Shown here: piece after piece, positions 16,205 to 27,359 of the stretch
Position numbering within the stretch: position 1 is the first letter of the stretch
Layout of the letters: every line of letters starts with the position of its first letter
Origin: Candidatus Gastranaerophilales bacterium
Lineage (GTDB): Bacteria > Cyanobacteriota > Vampirovibrionia > Gastranaerophilales > Gastranaerophilaceae
DNA: 64,000 bases
NCBI GenBank assembly: GCA_947624645.1
Contig: CANQLG010000010.1
Span: 1-64,000 of the forward strand
Direction of reading: 5' to 3'
The notes under the pieces: model-generated
What the model saw: the letters and a program-made list of their open reading frames with translations, nothing else
What the model was told of the DNA's origin: nothing
The model's database searches: none
Made by a program: the position numbers and the translations under genes

Positions 16205-17563
16205 TTAGTCAATTTTTGAAAACAAGCACAATGTTTCCACGTGATAAGTATTTGGAAACATATCAAAAGGTTGGATATATTTAGGATAAAAACCTTTTGA
16301 TATTAATTGTTTCATATCTCTTGCCAATGTAGATACATTACAGCTTACATAAATAATGTATTGGGAGGTTAAATTAACAAGATAATTTATTGCATCCTCA
16401 CTTGAGCCTTTTCTTGGCGGATCAATTATTGAAATATTAAATTTTTCTTTATTATCAATTAATTTTTTAAAGTTTTCTGAAGCATCACCGTTTATAATTT
16501 CAATATTATTAATATTATTCAACCTAATATTTTCTTCAGCATCATTTGTTGCCGATTGAACCTCTTCTATACATACAACTTTTTTGGCGATAGAACTTAA
16601 CCATATCCCAAAACTTGATACACCTGAATATGCATCTAAGATTGCGGGGCTTTCAATATTTATTATTGATTTTACTTTGTCAAATATAAGTTTTGCACAA
16701 TAAGGATTTACCTGAAAGAAACTGTTTGCGCTAATTGTATACTTTATATTATCCAATTTTTCAATATAATAATCATTCCCCTTTATAATCTTTGTATTAT
16801 CAGACATTATTACATTAGTATTTTTAATATTATAATTTGTACAGACTCCAACAATAATTGGATATTTTGACATAATATAATCTGCAATTTGTTTAAGTTT
16901 ATCGTCTGTAACAGTTGAATTTATAACAAAAATAATTAATAATTGGCTTAAATCGGAAGAAATTCTATATATAATATGTCTTAAAAGTCCTTTTTTTGTT
17001 TTTTCATTATATGCGGAAATATTTAATTTTTGCGCAAATGATTTTATATCTTCATTAATCTCATTTATTATCTGCGGATGCAGTTTGCAGCATTTTATAT
17101 TTATTAATTCGTGTGAATTTTTTTTATAATAACCGGTTAAAATGCGTTTCGAAACCATTGTTTCCGAAACGGGAAGCTGCACTTTACATCTGTATTCATA
17201 TATTTTGGGGGATGCAATTGTATCTTCTATTTTAAAATCAATACCAGTTATATTTTTTATTGTTTCATAAACTATATTCTTTTTTTGCTTAAGTTGTTCA
17301 TTATAGTTAATATGCTGCCAATTACAGCTTCCGCATTTTGCGTGGAACGGGCACTCTGGTGTTTGCCTGTGAGGTGAGGGAGTTATAATTTCCTCTATTT
17401 CGGATATTGCGTATTTCTTATTAACTTTTTTTATTTTGACCTTAAGTATGTCTTCGGGGCAACCCCCATCAATAAATATCGGGAAATTATCAATTCTGGC
17501 TAAAGCCCTGCCTTCATTTATCATTTTTTCTATTTTTACTGTATATATTTCATCATTTTGCAT
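16205..17563 (-). CDS. rlmD: 23S rRNA uracil-5-methyltransferase (RlmD/RumA type)
   Basis: TrmA/RumA-family enzyme of 452 residues, transferring methyl from SAM to C5 of a uridine. An N-terminal TRAM domain (IEKMINEGRALARIDNFPIFI) is followed by the iron-sulphur Cys set CPFHAKCGSCNW and a later Cys in NIKCCKLHP. The C-terminal methyltransferase has ILDAYSGVSSFGIWL, the DPPRKGSS motif and YVSCNVSTLARDM, whose Cys is the catalytic nucleophile. The length and the cluster fit RlmD/RlmCD; the exact uridine is not fixed by sequence. Its start overlaps the end of the TPR-glycosyltransferase gene by 11 bp, so the two are probably co-transcribed. Confidence 0.9.
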   Translation of the reverse strand: MQNDEIYTVKIEKMINEGRALARIDNFPIFIDGGCPEDILKVKIKKVNKKYAISEIEEIITPSPHRQTPECPFHAKCGSCNWQHINYNEQLKQKKNIVYETIKNITGIDFKIEDTIASPKIYEYRCKVQLPVSETMVSKRILTGYYKKNSHELINIKCCKLHPQIINEINEDIKSFAQKLNISAYNEKTKKGLLRHIIYRISSDLSQLLIIFVINSTVTDDKLKQIADYIMSKYPIIVGVCTNYNIKNTNVIMSDNTKIIKGNDYYIEKLDNIKYTISANSFFQVNPYCAKLIFDKVKSIINIESPAILDAYSGVSSFGIWLSSIAKKVVCIEEVQSATNDAEENIRLNNINNIEIINGDASENFKKLIDNKEKFNISIIDPPRKGSSEDAINYLVNLTSQYIIYVSCNVSTLARDMKQLISKGFYPKYIQPFDMFPNTYHVETLCLFSKID

Positions 17564-19562
17564 TATTAATCAACTCATTTTGTATACTTTCGATGACGCT
17601 GTTTGGGTCATTATATTTTTTTTGTTTAAATATTTGTACACTATCATACCACGGAGTTTTTTTTGTATCGTTAAACCAACGCCATTCACTGTAATATGGC
17701 AGCATTAAATATGTTTTTATTCCTAATGCTCCTGCCAAATGAACAATTGCGCTATCTATTGTTATTAATATATCCATTTCCGTTAATAAATTGGCTGTAT
17801 CATTAAAATTCTTTATATAATTTTTCAGATTAGTAATTTCTTTTACTTCTATATCAGGTTGAAAAGAGTAAAATGAATAATTTTCAATATGGTATATATT
17901 TGATAATAATTCATAAGGAATTGACCTGTTATTTAATATTATGTCTGAGCCTTTCCAAAACAAACCTATTTTTTTATTTTTCGTATTTATTATATGATTA
18001 TTAACAGCCTTTAAATATCCCTTTGAAAAGGGAATATCATTAAAATCTGTTTTAAGTGCATATTGAACATCCATTAGCGGAATTAACACGTCATAATCTT
18101 TTATAATTTTGCCTTTATTTACTATATTTATGTCATTAAAGTTATTTTTCAATAATTGTATAAGTTCAGAGTCAGTCTGCAAAGTTACGCTTTTTGCTTT
18201 AGTTTTTAATAAATTTAAATATCTAGAATACATTATTGTATCTCCAAATCCGCAATTGGAATACAATAAAATATTTTTACCATCAAGTGTGTTGCCTTTT
18301 TCAAAAATTCTTTTATTATAAAATTTATACAGATTAGTATCAAGATTTCTTAAACGGTAAAGCTCCCAACCCGAATTAAAATTTTTTTCCGATAAATAAA
18401 TAGAACCCAGTGAAATTTTTGATTTAGTACCAGCAAGATTTGTTTTAATTAAATTTTCATAAATAGCTTTAGCTTCAGGGATTTTACCTAAATATTTTAA
18501 AGCAGCTGCTTTTCCGTTTAATAAAATGCTATCTTCGCCCGATACTTCAATTGCTTTTTCATAATATTCAAGTGCTTTTTCATATTCGCAAGTTTCCATA
18601 TATAATGAAGCCAGCATCCCAAATACTTCAGTAGAATCGGGATTTATTTCTATCATCAAATTTAATAGGTCTATACAATTTTTTGTTTTATTTTGTAGTT
18701 TTAATATATTTGCAGCGTTTATATAAGACTTTTTATATTTAGGATTTATCGTAATTGATGATTTATATGCCTCAATTGCATTATACTCACACTCGATGCG
18801 AGAGTATATAAATCCGATTATTTCTATAAATACAATCTTTTTTTCCTGATAATTTATTGTATGTAAAAGTGCCGATAAAAATTCAGATTCATTTTCTTTT
18901 CTATATTTTATGTATAAAGTACCTAAATTATAAAAATATAAGTAATTTCGATTATTTATTTGTGTTGCCTTAGCTAAATAGTCGATTGATTCAGGCAACA
19001 TTCCTTTATATTGATAATATTCAGAAAGCATTGAATATATTTCATCTTTATTATTGTTTATATTTAAACACTGTTTAGCATATATAATAGCATTATCATA
19101 GTCTTTTAATTCGTTATACATATTTGAAAGATTATAAGACGCATTATAATTTTTAGGGTTAAGCTTTAGTGCTTTTTTGTAGCATGAAATTACTTGGTCA
19201 AAATTACCCTGTTTTTTATATGCTATTGCCAAAGAATAATATAAATCATCAGATTCTCCCAAGGATATTGCAGTATTATACATAGTAACAGATTTATCAA
19301 TATCTTCATTAAGAAAATAAGCTTTTGCCAAATTAGTTGCAATATAAGGGGTTTGTTTTATAAGAAATGCCTTGGAAATATAATATATTGCTTTTTCGTA
19401 ATTTTTTTTCGCAACATACAACATCCCAAGCAGATTTAAGATATTTGAATCATCACAATTTAATGATAACAACAGTAAATACAGTTCTTCAGCTTTATCT
19501 AAATCATTATTGGAATGATAATAAAAAGCTCTATCCGATAATTCTTTATAACGAACATTCAT
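17553..19562 (-). CDS. TPR protein with C-terminal GT9-like domain
   Basis: A 669-residue protein. Residues 1 to about 390 are tandem TPR helices with repeats like YSLAIAYKKQGNFDQVISCYKKALKLNP. The rest resembles glycosyltransferase family 9 (heptosyltransferase-like): YSNCGFGDTIMYSRYL, GLFWKGSD, and ITIDSAIVHLAGALGIKTYLMLP, followed by EWRWFNDTKKTPWYDSVQIF. The last block is typical of TPR-GT proteins annotated widely in Gram-negatives. Substrate and acceptor are unknown. It lies between the glycogen synthase (upstream, 30 bp away) and rlmD (overlapping), a probable three-gene unit. Confidence 0.85.
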   Translation of the reverse strand: MNVRYKELSDRAFYYHSNNDLDKAEELYLLLLSLNCDDSNILNLLGMLYVAKKNYEKAIYYISKAFLIKQTPYIATNLAKAYFLNEDIDKSVTMYNTAISLGESDDLYYSLAIAYKKQGNFDQVISCYKKALKLNPKNYNASYNLSNMYNELKDYDNAIIYAKQCLNINNNKDEIYSMLSEYYQYKGMLPESIDYLAKATQINNRNYLYFYNLGTLYIKYRKENESEFLSALLHTINYQEKKIVFIEIIGFIYSRIECEYNAIEAYKSSITINPKYKKSYINAANILKLQNKTKNCIDLLNLMIEINPDSTEVFGMLASLYMETCEYEKALEYYEKAIEVSGEDSILLNGKAAALKYLGKIPEAKAIYENLIKTNLAGTKSKISLGSIYLSEKNFNSGWELYRLRNLDTNLYKFYNKRIFEKGNTLDGKNILLYSNCGFGDTIMYSRYLNLLKTKAKSVTLQTDSELIQLLKNNFNDINIVNKGKIIKDYDVLIPLMDVQYALKTDFNDIPFSKGYLKAVNNHIINTKNKKIGLFWKGSDIILNNRSIPYELLSNIYHIENYSFYSFQPDIEVKEITNLKNYIKNFNDTANLLTEMDILITIDSAIVHLAGALGIKTYLMLPYYSEWRWFNDTKKTPWYDSVQIFKQKKYNDPNSVIESIQNELINNAK

Positions 19563-19592
19563 AGTTTACTCTTTGAATAGTTCTATAATATA

Positions 19593-22250
19593 TTAAGATA
19601 TGATTTCAGGCAAGTTATCCGTATTGATACCGATGGTTTTAAGATAATCAAAAACAGGTCCTTTTTTACCTTTTTGTATCCAGCTGAAATCTTCATCAAG
19701 AGCATCTTTTACCATTCGTGTATAAGCGGGTTTGTCATCAAAATATATTTCTAACCCTCTTTTCATAGCCAAATAAAAATCTTGAGCAGATAAAGGTTTA
19801 TCCTTATCGGTAAGGATTCCGTTTGTTTTTCCGTTTCTGTTGACAGTATCAACAATGCCGCCAACGGCACTTGCTATAACGGGAGTACCTACTGCAAATG
19901 ATTCACCTTGAGTTAATCCGCAAGGTTCAAATATGCTGGGTAACAAAAAGAAATCTGATGAAGCAGCTAATGCATTCATAGGGGCAAAACCGTGCGCAAA
20001 TATAACACGATTTGAATCTTCAGCTGAAAGCCCTTTAGCTTTTAAATCCTCAATATATTTTCTTTGTATACCGCCTTCTCCGTCTTGACCAGATATATAA
20101 AATATAGGTTTAGGCTTTGAGGGGAAATCTTTTTCCCAGTTATCATATAATAATTTTATGGCATCAGCCATTATTTTTATTCCTTTTTGCGAAACAAGTC
20201 TGCCCACTGACGTTATAATCGGGGTTTGGCTTAATTCTTCATCCGTTAATACAGGCAATTCAGTTTTTAGTCCCGCATCTACAAATTCAAGTTTTTTTGA
20301 TAATTTCCTGACTGATTCAACTTGTGCATCAGTATTTGTATTATCATTTTTTTTCGATAAAGGTAGTATATAATTGTTATAAAAATTAATTTTATTAGAT
20401 GTTCTTGAACTCATAACATCATCTATATTGCTGCTTTTATTATAAGTTTCGGGCGTAATACCCGTAAGTGATATAATTTTTTCTTTTTTTGCTTCTATTG
20501 AAATATTATTAAAATCATTTCCGTTTATAATTCCTATAAGAGAACCCGAATTATTTTTTTGATTAAGCGCCCATCTGAGTTCGCCCGCTAATTCCGGATG
20601 ATTATCCGATATTATTTCTTTTGCATAATTTTGTGAAACAGGATGGAAATAATCACTTAAACATATTCCCATATTTAAAAGGTTTGTATGATTAGCATAA
20701 GGATCATCCTGATTTAGAAGTAACACATTGTCTAAATTTCTTAGGCCATAATCTTCAGGATTCTGCTCTGATGCCTTTGTTTGTGAATTTGACACAATAT
20801 CATATGCAAAATTGTCAAATAAAGTATTTAGTATATTAGTTGTAGCTTCTTTTCTTTGTGCATTATCATTGTTATTTCTGGTTGAGCCTTGATACATTGC
20901 ATTGTGTCCTATTGTTATAATAGACATATTTGCAAGTTTGTTAGCTGCATTATCGGACAATTGATCGTATGCATTTTCCATCGGTGCTTTATATCTCATA
21001 AGTGCGGCAACCGGCGATGCCTGCCAATCATTTAAGATGAATGCATCAGGCGCCTTTATTGAATCAAATACTTTTTTATTATTTATTTTTAAATCTTTTA
21101 CACTATTTATGTCTTCTTTTGATTTCGCTAATTCATAGACAGCCTTTGAAAAGAAAGCAAATTTTTCGGGTTCTTCAGTCTTTTCACTTGTTTGGTATAT
21201 GGTGCCGTTGAAATAATTATCATTTTTAACTAAAACAAGCTGTTTATTATTACCTTTTTCATCTTTTGAATTATACACATAAAACTCAACTGTTTCCGTT
21301 TTTGGCCTGCCGTTTTGATATGTATCAAGTTGTAATGATGCTGCCTTATCCACTTTCATTTCTACGCCTTTATATGTATAAAAATATTGACCTCTTTCCG
21401 TTCTAAATGTTGCTGTACCTTTTTGTTGGTACATCGGAATAAATGTTGGAATATTTATTCCTAATTTTGAAACATTATTTTGAATTTCAACAGGAACAGA
21501 TCCAAGCCCGCCCTCTTTTATCGGTGCAAATTCCGAAGATATTGACCACAATGTCGGTCTTTTTGATTTAATCGGCTTTATATTTGGAGTTTTGTATAAT
21601 CTGTCAGGTGCGGCATTTTGAATTTGATTAATAGCTTGAGCATACTTTTGCTCATTTTTATTTATTGAATCCGAATTTGTCAAAAGTTGTATTCCGTTAT
21701 AATTTACGGTATATTTTCGCCCCAAATTATTTGAAGACAATGCACTTGATTGCTCTGCCATATTTAGGGCGTATTTACCTGTATTTTGAATATTATCAAT
21801 CCTGTTTGAAATTTTTTCGGCAGCTTCTTTTTTTTGATCATCTGTCATATCTGAAACTTTATATATTCCGAGTAACCCACCCGCAGCAAGCAGAGCTCCC
21901 CATATTTGAGCATTATCTTTTTTACCTGTTTTAATTACATTATCAATTCCTTTTTCAGCAGTAGTTTTTGCTTCAGCAGCTATTTTTTGAAGTTTTGATA
22001 TATCATCCGTTAAACTGCTAATTTGTGACTTTAATGCGTTTACATTTTTTGCTGAGATTTTATATGTAATTAATGCTGTTATTGGTATAGCAGCTAAAGG
22101 AACAATTACGGGCGCAGCCGATTTTATTTTTGAAATCAGCTGTTTTTTATCCGATGTTACTGTTTTTGTTGTTGTTTCACTCTTTTTCTCTTGGTTTTGA
22201 ATATTGCCGTATGACGGCACGGAAAAAACGGAAAATACTCCTTTTGTCAT
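19593..22250 (-). CDS. glgA: Glycogen/starch synthase (GT5) with long N-terminal extension
   Basis: GT5 glucan synthase that elongates alpha-1,4-glucan from ADP-glucose. The catalytic part begins near residue 235 with WSISSEFAPIKEGGLGSVP, whose KEGGL is the ADP-glucose-binding motif, and ends with LPSIFEPCGLTQGESFAVG near 773. GRLVSQKGI marks the C-terminal Rossmann domain. At 885 residues it is far longer than the usual 480-530. Residues 1-230 are extra: a Ser/Lys-rich start, a hydrophobic helix (APVIVPLAAIPITALITY), a coiled-coil-like stretch, and a second hydrophobic helix (IWGALLAAGGLLGIY). There is also an insertion between the two Rossmann halves. Membrane tethering is inferred. Confidence 0.9.
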   Translation of the reverse strand: MTKGVFSVFSVPSYGNIQNQEKKSETTTKTVTSDKKQLISKIKSAAPVIVPLAAIPITALITYKISAKNVNALKSQISSLTDDISKLQKIAAEAKTTAEKGIDNVIKTGKKDNAQIWGALLAAGGLLGIYKVSDMTDDQKKEAAEKISNRIDNIQNTGKYALNMAEQSSALSSNNLGRKYTVNYNGIQLLTNSDSINKNEQKYAQAINQIQNAAPDRLYKTPNIKPIKSKRPTLWSISSEFAPIKEGGLGSVPVEIQNNVSKLGINIPTFIPMYQQKGTATFRTERGQYFYTYKGVEMKVDKAASLQLDTYQNGRPKTETVEFYVYNSKDEKGNNKQLVLVKNDNYFNGTIYQTSEKTEEPEKFAFFSKAVYELAKSKEDINSVKDLKINNKKVFDSIKAPDAFILNDWQASPVAALMRYKAPMENAYDQLSDNAANKLANMSIITIGHNAMYQGSTRNNNDNAQRKEATTNILNTLFDNFAYDIVSNSQTKASEQNPEDYGLRNLDNVLLLNQDDPYANHTNLLNMGICLSDYFHPVSQNYAKEIISDNHPELAGELRWALNQKNNSGSLIGIINGNDFNNISIEAKKEKIISLTGITPETYNKSSNIDDVMSSRTSNKINFYNNYILPLSKKNDNTNTDAQVESVRKLSKKLEFVDAGLKTELPVLTDEELSQTPIITSVGRLVSQKGIKIMADAIKLLYDNWEKDFPSKPKPIFYISGQDGEGGIQRKYIEDLKAKGLSAEDSNRVIFAHGFAPMNALAASSDFFLLPSIFEPCGLTQGESFAVGTPVIASAVGGIVDTVNRNGKTNGILTDKDKPLSAQDFYLAMKRGLEIYFDDKPAYTRMVKDALDEDFSWIQKGKKGPVFDYLKTIGINTDNLPEIIS

Positions 22251-22417
22251 ATTATATCCCTCTTATAAACACACTTTTATTTGCAGAATTTTGCTATATT
22301 ATACCACAAAAACCGCTTGATTGTTATTATTTATTTCAAATATTTAATATTAGATGTAAACTTAGACTTATTCATTATAAAATATAATTAAAATAAGCAT
22401 GTATAAGGAATATATTA

Positions 22418-24232
22418 ATGAAACTTAAAGACACACAGGCGTTAACATCATTCAGATATGGTTGGCTTTTAAAAAGGATTTTTCCATATATAAGAAAAGT
22501 GATGGGCAGAGTTATTTTAGGTTTTCTTGTCGCAATACCCGTCGGTATGCTTGACGGTGTTGTTGCAATTGCTTTAAAACCATACATGGACTATGTTGTC
22601 GGCAGACAAAATTTTAATTTAATGGGATTTGAAATTTCTTATTCACTATTAGCAGCTCTCGTTCCAATTGGTATAATATTCTTTGCTGTTGTTCAAGGAC
22701 TTTTAAAGTATATTAACTCTTATTTAACCGACTGGATTAGCCTTAAAATCACTAATAACGTAAAAAAAGATTTATTTGCCAGACTTGTATACATGGATAC
22801 ATCATTTTTTGATGAAAACCCGTCTGGATTGGTCATCAATCGTTATCTTTCCGATCCTGATTCCGCATCAAAAACTATTGTTGATGAACTTACAACTCTA
22901 ATAGTAAGTATATTCGGTGCTGTATCATTAGTTGCTGTTATGCTATACAGTTCTTGGAGACTTGCTATTGTTGGGGTTGTTGTACTCAGTGTCGCTTTTC
23001 TTCCTGTATTTCTTATAAGAAAAAAAATTAAATCCGTTTCTAATATTAATACAGTAATAGTTGGCGGAATTATGACAACTATGAACGAATCTTATTCGGG
23101 AAATAAAGTTATTAGTGCATATAACCTTCAGGAACGGCAAAAGAAACAATTTTTTGACGGAATACAAGACAGTTTTGATTATTCAATTTCTTTATCAAAA
23201 CGTGTGGGTTGGATGTCACCTTTAATGTATTTGATTGCCTCTTTCGGAATTGCTTTTGTACTATTTTACGGAACTTCACTTATATATAAAGGATTAATGA
23301 CGGCTGGTTCTTTTGCTTCATTTGTTACTTCAATGCTTTTATTATATAAACCCGTTAAAAATATGGGGCATACTTTGTCTAAAATCCAAACAATCTTTGT
23401 TGCATTGGGCAGAGTTTTTGAACTGTTTGATTATGTGCCTGAAATTATAGATAAAGCAGATTCAGTTGAACTTCAAAACTTCACGGGCGATGTTGAATTT
23501 GATAATGTGTGCTTTTCTTATAATTCTGAAAAACAAGTTCTTAATAATATTAATTTAAAAGTAAAAGCAGGCGAGACACTTGCTATTGTCGGTAATTCGG
23601 GCGGAGGCAAATCTACTCTTGTAAATCTTATTCCGAGATTTTACGATGTAACATCAGGTGCGGTAAAATTTGACGGTACAGATATCAGAAACTTTAAATT
23701 AAACAGTTTAAGAGATAATATTTCAATAGTTTTTCAGGATAATTTTTTATTTTCAGGAACTATCAGAGAGAATATAATGCTTGGTAATCTTAATGCAACA
23801 GAAAATGAATTGGCTCAAGTAATTGAAGCTTCTCATTTGTCGGAAGTTATAGCTAATTTACCCGACGGTTTGGAAACTCTCCTCGGTGAACGAGGTTTAA
23901 CTCTGTCCGGAGGTCAAAGACAGAGGGTTGCCATAGCAAGAGCCATGATTAAAAATGCTCCTATTGTTGTGCTTGATGAGGCAACTTCGGCATTGGATAA
24001 CGAATCTGAAGCGGTAGTTCAAAAAGCGCTTGACAATTTAATTAAAAATAAAACGGTTTTTGTTATTGCACACAGATTATCCACCATAAAAAATGCAGAC
24101 AGAATTGCTGTAATTAATGACGGGAATTTGGTTGAGCTGGGTACTCATAATGAGCTTATTTCCATAAAAGACGGTCACTATAAGCATTTGTATGAAATGC
24201 AATTTACGGCAAAAGAAGAATCTATCGTATGA
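22418..24232 (+). CDS. msbA: MsbA-type ABC lipid exporter
   Basis: A 604-residue half transporter: six-helix exporter membrane domain followed by an ATPase. In the ATPase, Walker A is [12 protein letters not shown] (about 391), the Q-loop IVFQDNFLF, the signature [14 protein letters not shown] (about 497), Walker [12 protein letters not shown], and the switch AHRLST. The overall layout fits MsbA, which flips lipid A core, but related exporters move other lipids and I cannot exclude those. It starts an operon with the UDP-xylose synthase, which overlaps it by four bases (ATGA). Confidence 0.85.
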   Translation: MKLKDTQALTSFRYGWLLKRIFPYIRKVMGRVILGFLVAIPVGMLDGVVAIALKPYMDYVVGRQNFNLMGFEISYSLLAALVPIGIIFFAVVQGLLKYINSYLTDWISLKITNNVKKDLFARLVYMDTSFFDENPSGLVINRYLSDPDSASKTIVDELTTLIVSIFGAVSLVAVMLYSSWRLAIVGVVVLSVAFLPVFLIRKKIKSVSNINTVIVGGIMTTMNESYSGNKVISAYNLQERQKKQFFDGIQDSFDYSISLSKRVGWMSPLMYLIASFGIAFVLFYGTSLIYKGLMTAGSFASFVTSMLLLYKPVKNMGHTLSKIQTIFVALGRVFELFDYVPEIIDKADSVELQNFTGDVEFDNVCFSYNSEKQVLNNINLKVKAGETLAIVGNSGGGKSTLVNLIPRFYDVTSGAVKFDGTDIRNFKLNSLRDNISIVFQDNFLFSGTIRENIMLGNLNATENELAQVIEASHLSEVIANLPDGLETLLGERGLTLSGGQRQRVAIARAMIKNAPIVVLDEATSALDNESEAVVQKALDNLIKNKTVFVIAHRLSTIKNADRIAVINDGNLVELGTHNELISIKDGHYKHLYEMQFTAKEESIV

Positions 24233-25161
24233 AAAGAATTTTAATTACAGGCGGTGCAGGTTTTATCGGTTCTCATTTATCGGAACGACTTTTAAATGAG
24301 GGTAATGATATTATATGTTTGGATAACTTTTTTACGGGTTCAAAAGACAATATCAGACATCTTATAGGCAATAACAGATTTGAGCTTGTAAGACATGATG
24401 TTATAAATGAGTATTTTATAGAAGTTGACGAAATATACAATCTTGCGTGTCCTGCTTCTCCCGTTCATTATCAATATAATCCCATAAAAACAGTCAAAAC
24501 TTCAGTTATGGGAATAATAAATATGTTAGAGCTTGCAAAAAGATGCAATGCCAAAATTTTACAAGCAAGTACAAGCGAAGTATACGGAGACCCCAAAATC
24601 CATCCGCAAATTGAATCTTATTGGGGAAATGTTAATCCTATCGGACTTAGGAGCTGCTACGATGAGGGCAAACGTGTTGCGGAAACACTTATATCTGATT
24701 ATCACAGACAATATAACTTAAATATCAGGATAGCCAGAATATTTAATACATATGGACCTAAGATGGCTATTAATGACGGAAGAGTCGTTTCTAATTTCAT
24801 TGTTCAGGCACTTAAAAATGAACCTATTACTGTTTATGGTTCAGGTTCTCAAACCCGAGCTTTCTGCTTCGTATCAGATATTGTTGATGCGCTTATTGCG
24901 CTTATGAATTCTGATTATTCATTACCTATTAATCTTGGCAATCCCGAAGAACACACTATTTTGGATTTTGCCAAATATATTATTGAATTGACTAACTCAA
25001 ATTCTGAAATAATATATAAAGAACTGCCATCTGATGACCCGTTGCAAAGGGAACCTGATATTTCTTTGGCAAAGGAAAAACTTAACTGGGAACCAAAAAC
25101 TTCACTTAAAGACGGTTTACTTAAAACTATTAAATATTTTGAAGAAAGACTTAACGATTGA
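24229..25161 (+). CDS. UDP-glucuronate decarboxylase (UDP-xylose synthase)
   Basis: Short-chain dehydrogenase of 310 residues. NAD-binding [10 protein letters not shown] (7-16), then [13 protein letters not shown], the [16 protein letters not shown] block and [20 protein letters not shown] contains the catalytic Tyr and Lys, and [10 protein letters not shown] follows. These identify the UXS subfamily rather than UDP-glucose 4-epimerase. The product UDP-xylose feeds surface glycans. The start overlaps the MsbA stop by four bases and its own stop overlaps the next start (TTGA), indicating translational coupling of three genes. Confidence 0.93.
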   Translation: MKRILITGGAGFIGSHLSERLLNEGNDIICLDNFFTGSKDNIRHLIGNNRFELVRHDVINEYFIEVDEIYNLACPASPVHYQYNPIKTVKTSVMGIINMLELAKRCNAKILQASTSEVYGDPKIHPQIESYWGNVNPIGLRSCYDEGKRVAETLISDYHRQYNLNIRIARIFNTYGPKMAINDGRVVSNFIVQALKNEPITVYGSGSQTRAFCFVSDIVDALIALMNSDYSLPINLGNPEEHTILDFAKYIIELTNSNSEIIYKELPSDDPLQREPDISLAKEKLNWEPKTSLKDGLLKTIKYFEERLND

Positions 25162-26294
25162 AAAAATTTTTTTCTGCAATTTTTTTATTATTAATTACAT
25201 CTAACATTAGTTTTGCTGTTGAAGAAATTACGCTTGAAAACATTAACGGCAATGAAAACCAAAATAATAATTTGCATTTAATATCCGATGTTTATTCGGG
25301 AAGAATTGAAAATACGGAAAGAATTCATCCGACATTAAGATTATTTACAAAAGACGGACTTGTTTTTAATGATTCATTTATTAATTCCCTAAAACTGTCA
25401 TTTATGTACGGGGGAAACCTTACTTTTACTAAAATGCATAAAACTTCATCCGATTTGGTTTATGATATAGCCGAAGTTTCACCCGGAATTAATCTTAAAT
25501 TTAATGAAAATAAATCGGAATTTACGTTTAATTACAACATTGCAAGAGATTATGAGGGATATTCAAATGAATTTACACACAGAATTTCTCAACTTTGTAT
25601 ATCCCATAAATTAAACGATAACCAAAAAATACTTATCGGACAAGGTTCCAGACTACCTGTTATTACAGGAGGCGCAATTTCAACAATGGACTTGGATACT
25701 GTAACAAAACCTCAAATCGGGCGAAATCTTGCAAATGTCCGTTCTATGGGTATAAGAAATATTGCCGATTATAAGTATATCGATTATGACATTGGCGTTT
25801 ATGACAGTACAAGATATATGAAAGATTTCGGTCACGGTTTAGATTTTAACGGTCATATCAATTTTAAACCGTTAGAAAATATTTCGGATAAAACAGGTTC
25901 ACTTAAACTTGGTGCCGGATATAATATTGGTGATTATTATAACAGTTATCATATTTTTTCAACTCTTTTGGGTTATGATTATAAAAAGTTCCACTTTACG
26001 GGTGAATATGCTCTTGCGGACGGTTATAATTCTATTTATTACTCAAAAAATAAAGCTGACGGGTTCTATACTTCTTACGCTTATGATATTCATCCTAAAT
26101 TTCAACTGGTTGCAAGATATGATTTCTTTGTTCCCAATAAATCGATTTCAGATATTTATTCACAAGAATACACACTTGGGTTTGTGTACAAACCATTTGA
26201 AAATATGAAGATATTACTTAATTATGTAAAACGTGAATTATCTGATAGTGCTGACTCCAATATGATTTTGTTTGCTACAAGATTTATTATTTAG
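25158..26294 (+). CDS. Outer-membrane beta-barrel-like protein
   Basis: A 378-residue exported protein starting at TTG 25158, coupled with the UXS stop by TTGA. The signal peptide is [20 protein letters not shown]. The mature part is built of alternating-polarity strands rich in Tyr, Asn and Gly (for example [19 protein letters not shown] and [20 protein letters not shown]), as in outer-membrane barrels. No family motif is recognised. It may be a porin or an exported-glycan channel, in line with its place after a lipid exporter and a sugar-nucleotide enzyme; this role is inference. Confidence 0.75.
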   Translation: MKKFFSAIFLLLITSNISFAVEEITLENINGNENQNNNLHLISDVYSGRIENTERIHPTLRLFTKDGLVFNDSFINSLKLSFMYGGNLTFTKMHKTSSDLVYDIAEVSPGINLKFNENKSEFTFNYNIARDYEGYSNEFTHRISQLCISHKLNDNQKILIGQGSRLPVITGGAISTMDLDTVTKPQIGRNLANVRSMGIRNIADYKYIDYDIGVYDSTRYMKDFGHGLDFNGHINFKPLENISDKTGSLKLGAGYNIGDYYNSYHIFSTLLGYDYKKFHFTGEYALADGYNSIYYSKNKADGFYTSYAYDIHPKFQLVARYDFFVPNKSISDIYSQEYTLGFVYKPFENMKILLNYVKRELSDSADSNMILFATRFII

Positions 26295-26306
26295 TATAAT
26301 ATTTGT

Positions 26307-27359
26307 ATGGAAGCTGATAATAATATTGATTTACTTTTAAGTAACATTCGCAATAACCCTTCTGATTCGGATAATTATTTACAACTGGCAAATATTTACC
26401 TCGCAAGCAACAGGCATGATTGCGCCATTAATATTTATGAAGATTTACTTAAAATACAGCCATCGAATTTTATTGCCTTAACCAATTTGGGCAGTTTATA
26501 TTTGGCAAAATCTGACTATTTAAAGGCAATTAATCTTTATTCAAGAGCGGCAGGGCTCGGAGTCGACAATTTCAATGTATATTTTAACTTGGCTAATGCA
26601 TATGCTGAGCTTGGTGAATTTAAACACGCTATGTCTAATTATATTAAAGCTATTAATCTCGATAAAAATAATTATCAGGTATATTCTGCTATTGCACTTC
26701 TTTATCAGGATAGAAACAGTTTTGATGAAGCACTGTATTATTTTGATAAAGCCATAAAATTAAAACCTGATTTACCCGATAATTATATTAATTTGGGGCT
26801 TCTTTTTAACAAGCTTAACAAGTTTGATGATGCTATTCGGATGTTTTTAAAGGCTCTCGAGTTTAATCCGAATAATGTTGATTGGTTGATATATTGCGCT
26901 AATGCATACTCAAATTCAGGCAATCATCAATCAGCGGAAGATTTGTTCAATAAAGCCATTAATATAGATAATAATAACTATCAGGCTTTTATTTGTTACG
27001 GAATATTTTTATTTAATATTAATAAGCACGATTTAGCAATTGATATGTATAATAAAGCTGTTTCAATTAATCCAACTAATACTAAGGCATACATTCTTAT
27101 GGGAAATTTGTATTCTTCCGCTAATAAATTTGATGAAGCTGTCGAATTTTATAAAAAAGTTATAGAATTTGAACCTTTAAATTTGAATGCATACATATTG
27201 CTCGCTAATACTTATGCAAGAGCTAATGATTTACGCAGTGCAATTTCATTTTATAAACAGGCTATTGATATTGAGCCTGATAATGATGAAGTTAAACTGC
27301 TTTATTTTGATTCAATTAAAGAGTTTATTACCGAAAGAGAGAATTTAAATGAACAATAA
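26307..27359 (+). CDS. TPR-repeat protein
   Basis: A 350-residue protein made almost wholly of nine or so tetratricopeptide repeats, with consensus A-x-x-x-F/Y-x-x-A-I-x-x-Y-x-K-A-I-x-I-D/N-P (for example YCFDKAIKLKPDLPDNYINL-like units). No signal peptide or transmembrane helix, so probably a cytosolic scaffold. It begins 12 bp after the barrel gene and overlaps the next by 11 bp, placing it in the same operon. Confidence 0.85.
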   Translation: MEADNNIDLLLSNIRNNPSDSDNYLQLANIYLASNRHDCAINIYEDLLKIQPSNFIALTNLGSLYLAKSDYLKAINLYSRAAGLGVDNFNVYFNLANAYAELGEFKHAMSNYIKAINLDKNNYQVYSAIALLYQDRNSFDEALYYFDKAIKLKPDLPDNYINLGLLFNKLNKFDDAIRMFLKALEFNPNNVDWLIYCANAYSNSGNHQSAEDLFNKAINIDNNNYQAFICYGIFLFNINKHDLAIDMYNKAVSINPTNTKAYILMGNLYSSANKFDEAVEFYKKVIEFEPLNLNAYILLANTYARANDLRSAISFYKQAIDIEPDNDEVKLLYFDSIKEFITERENLNEQ

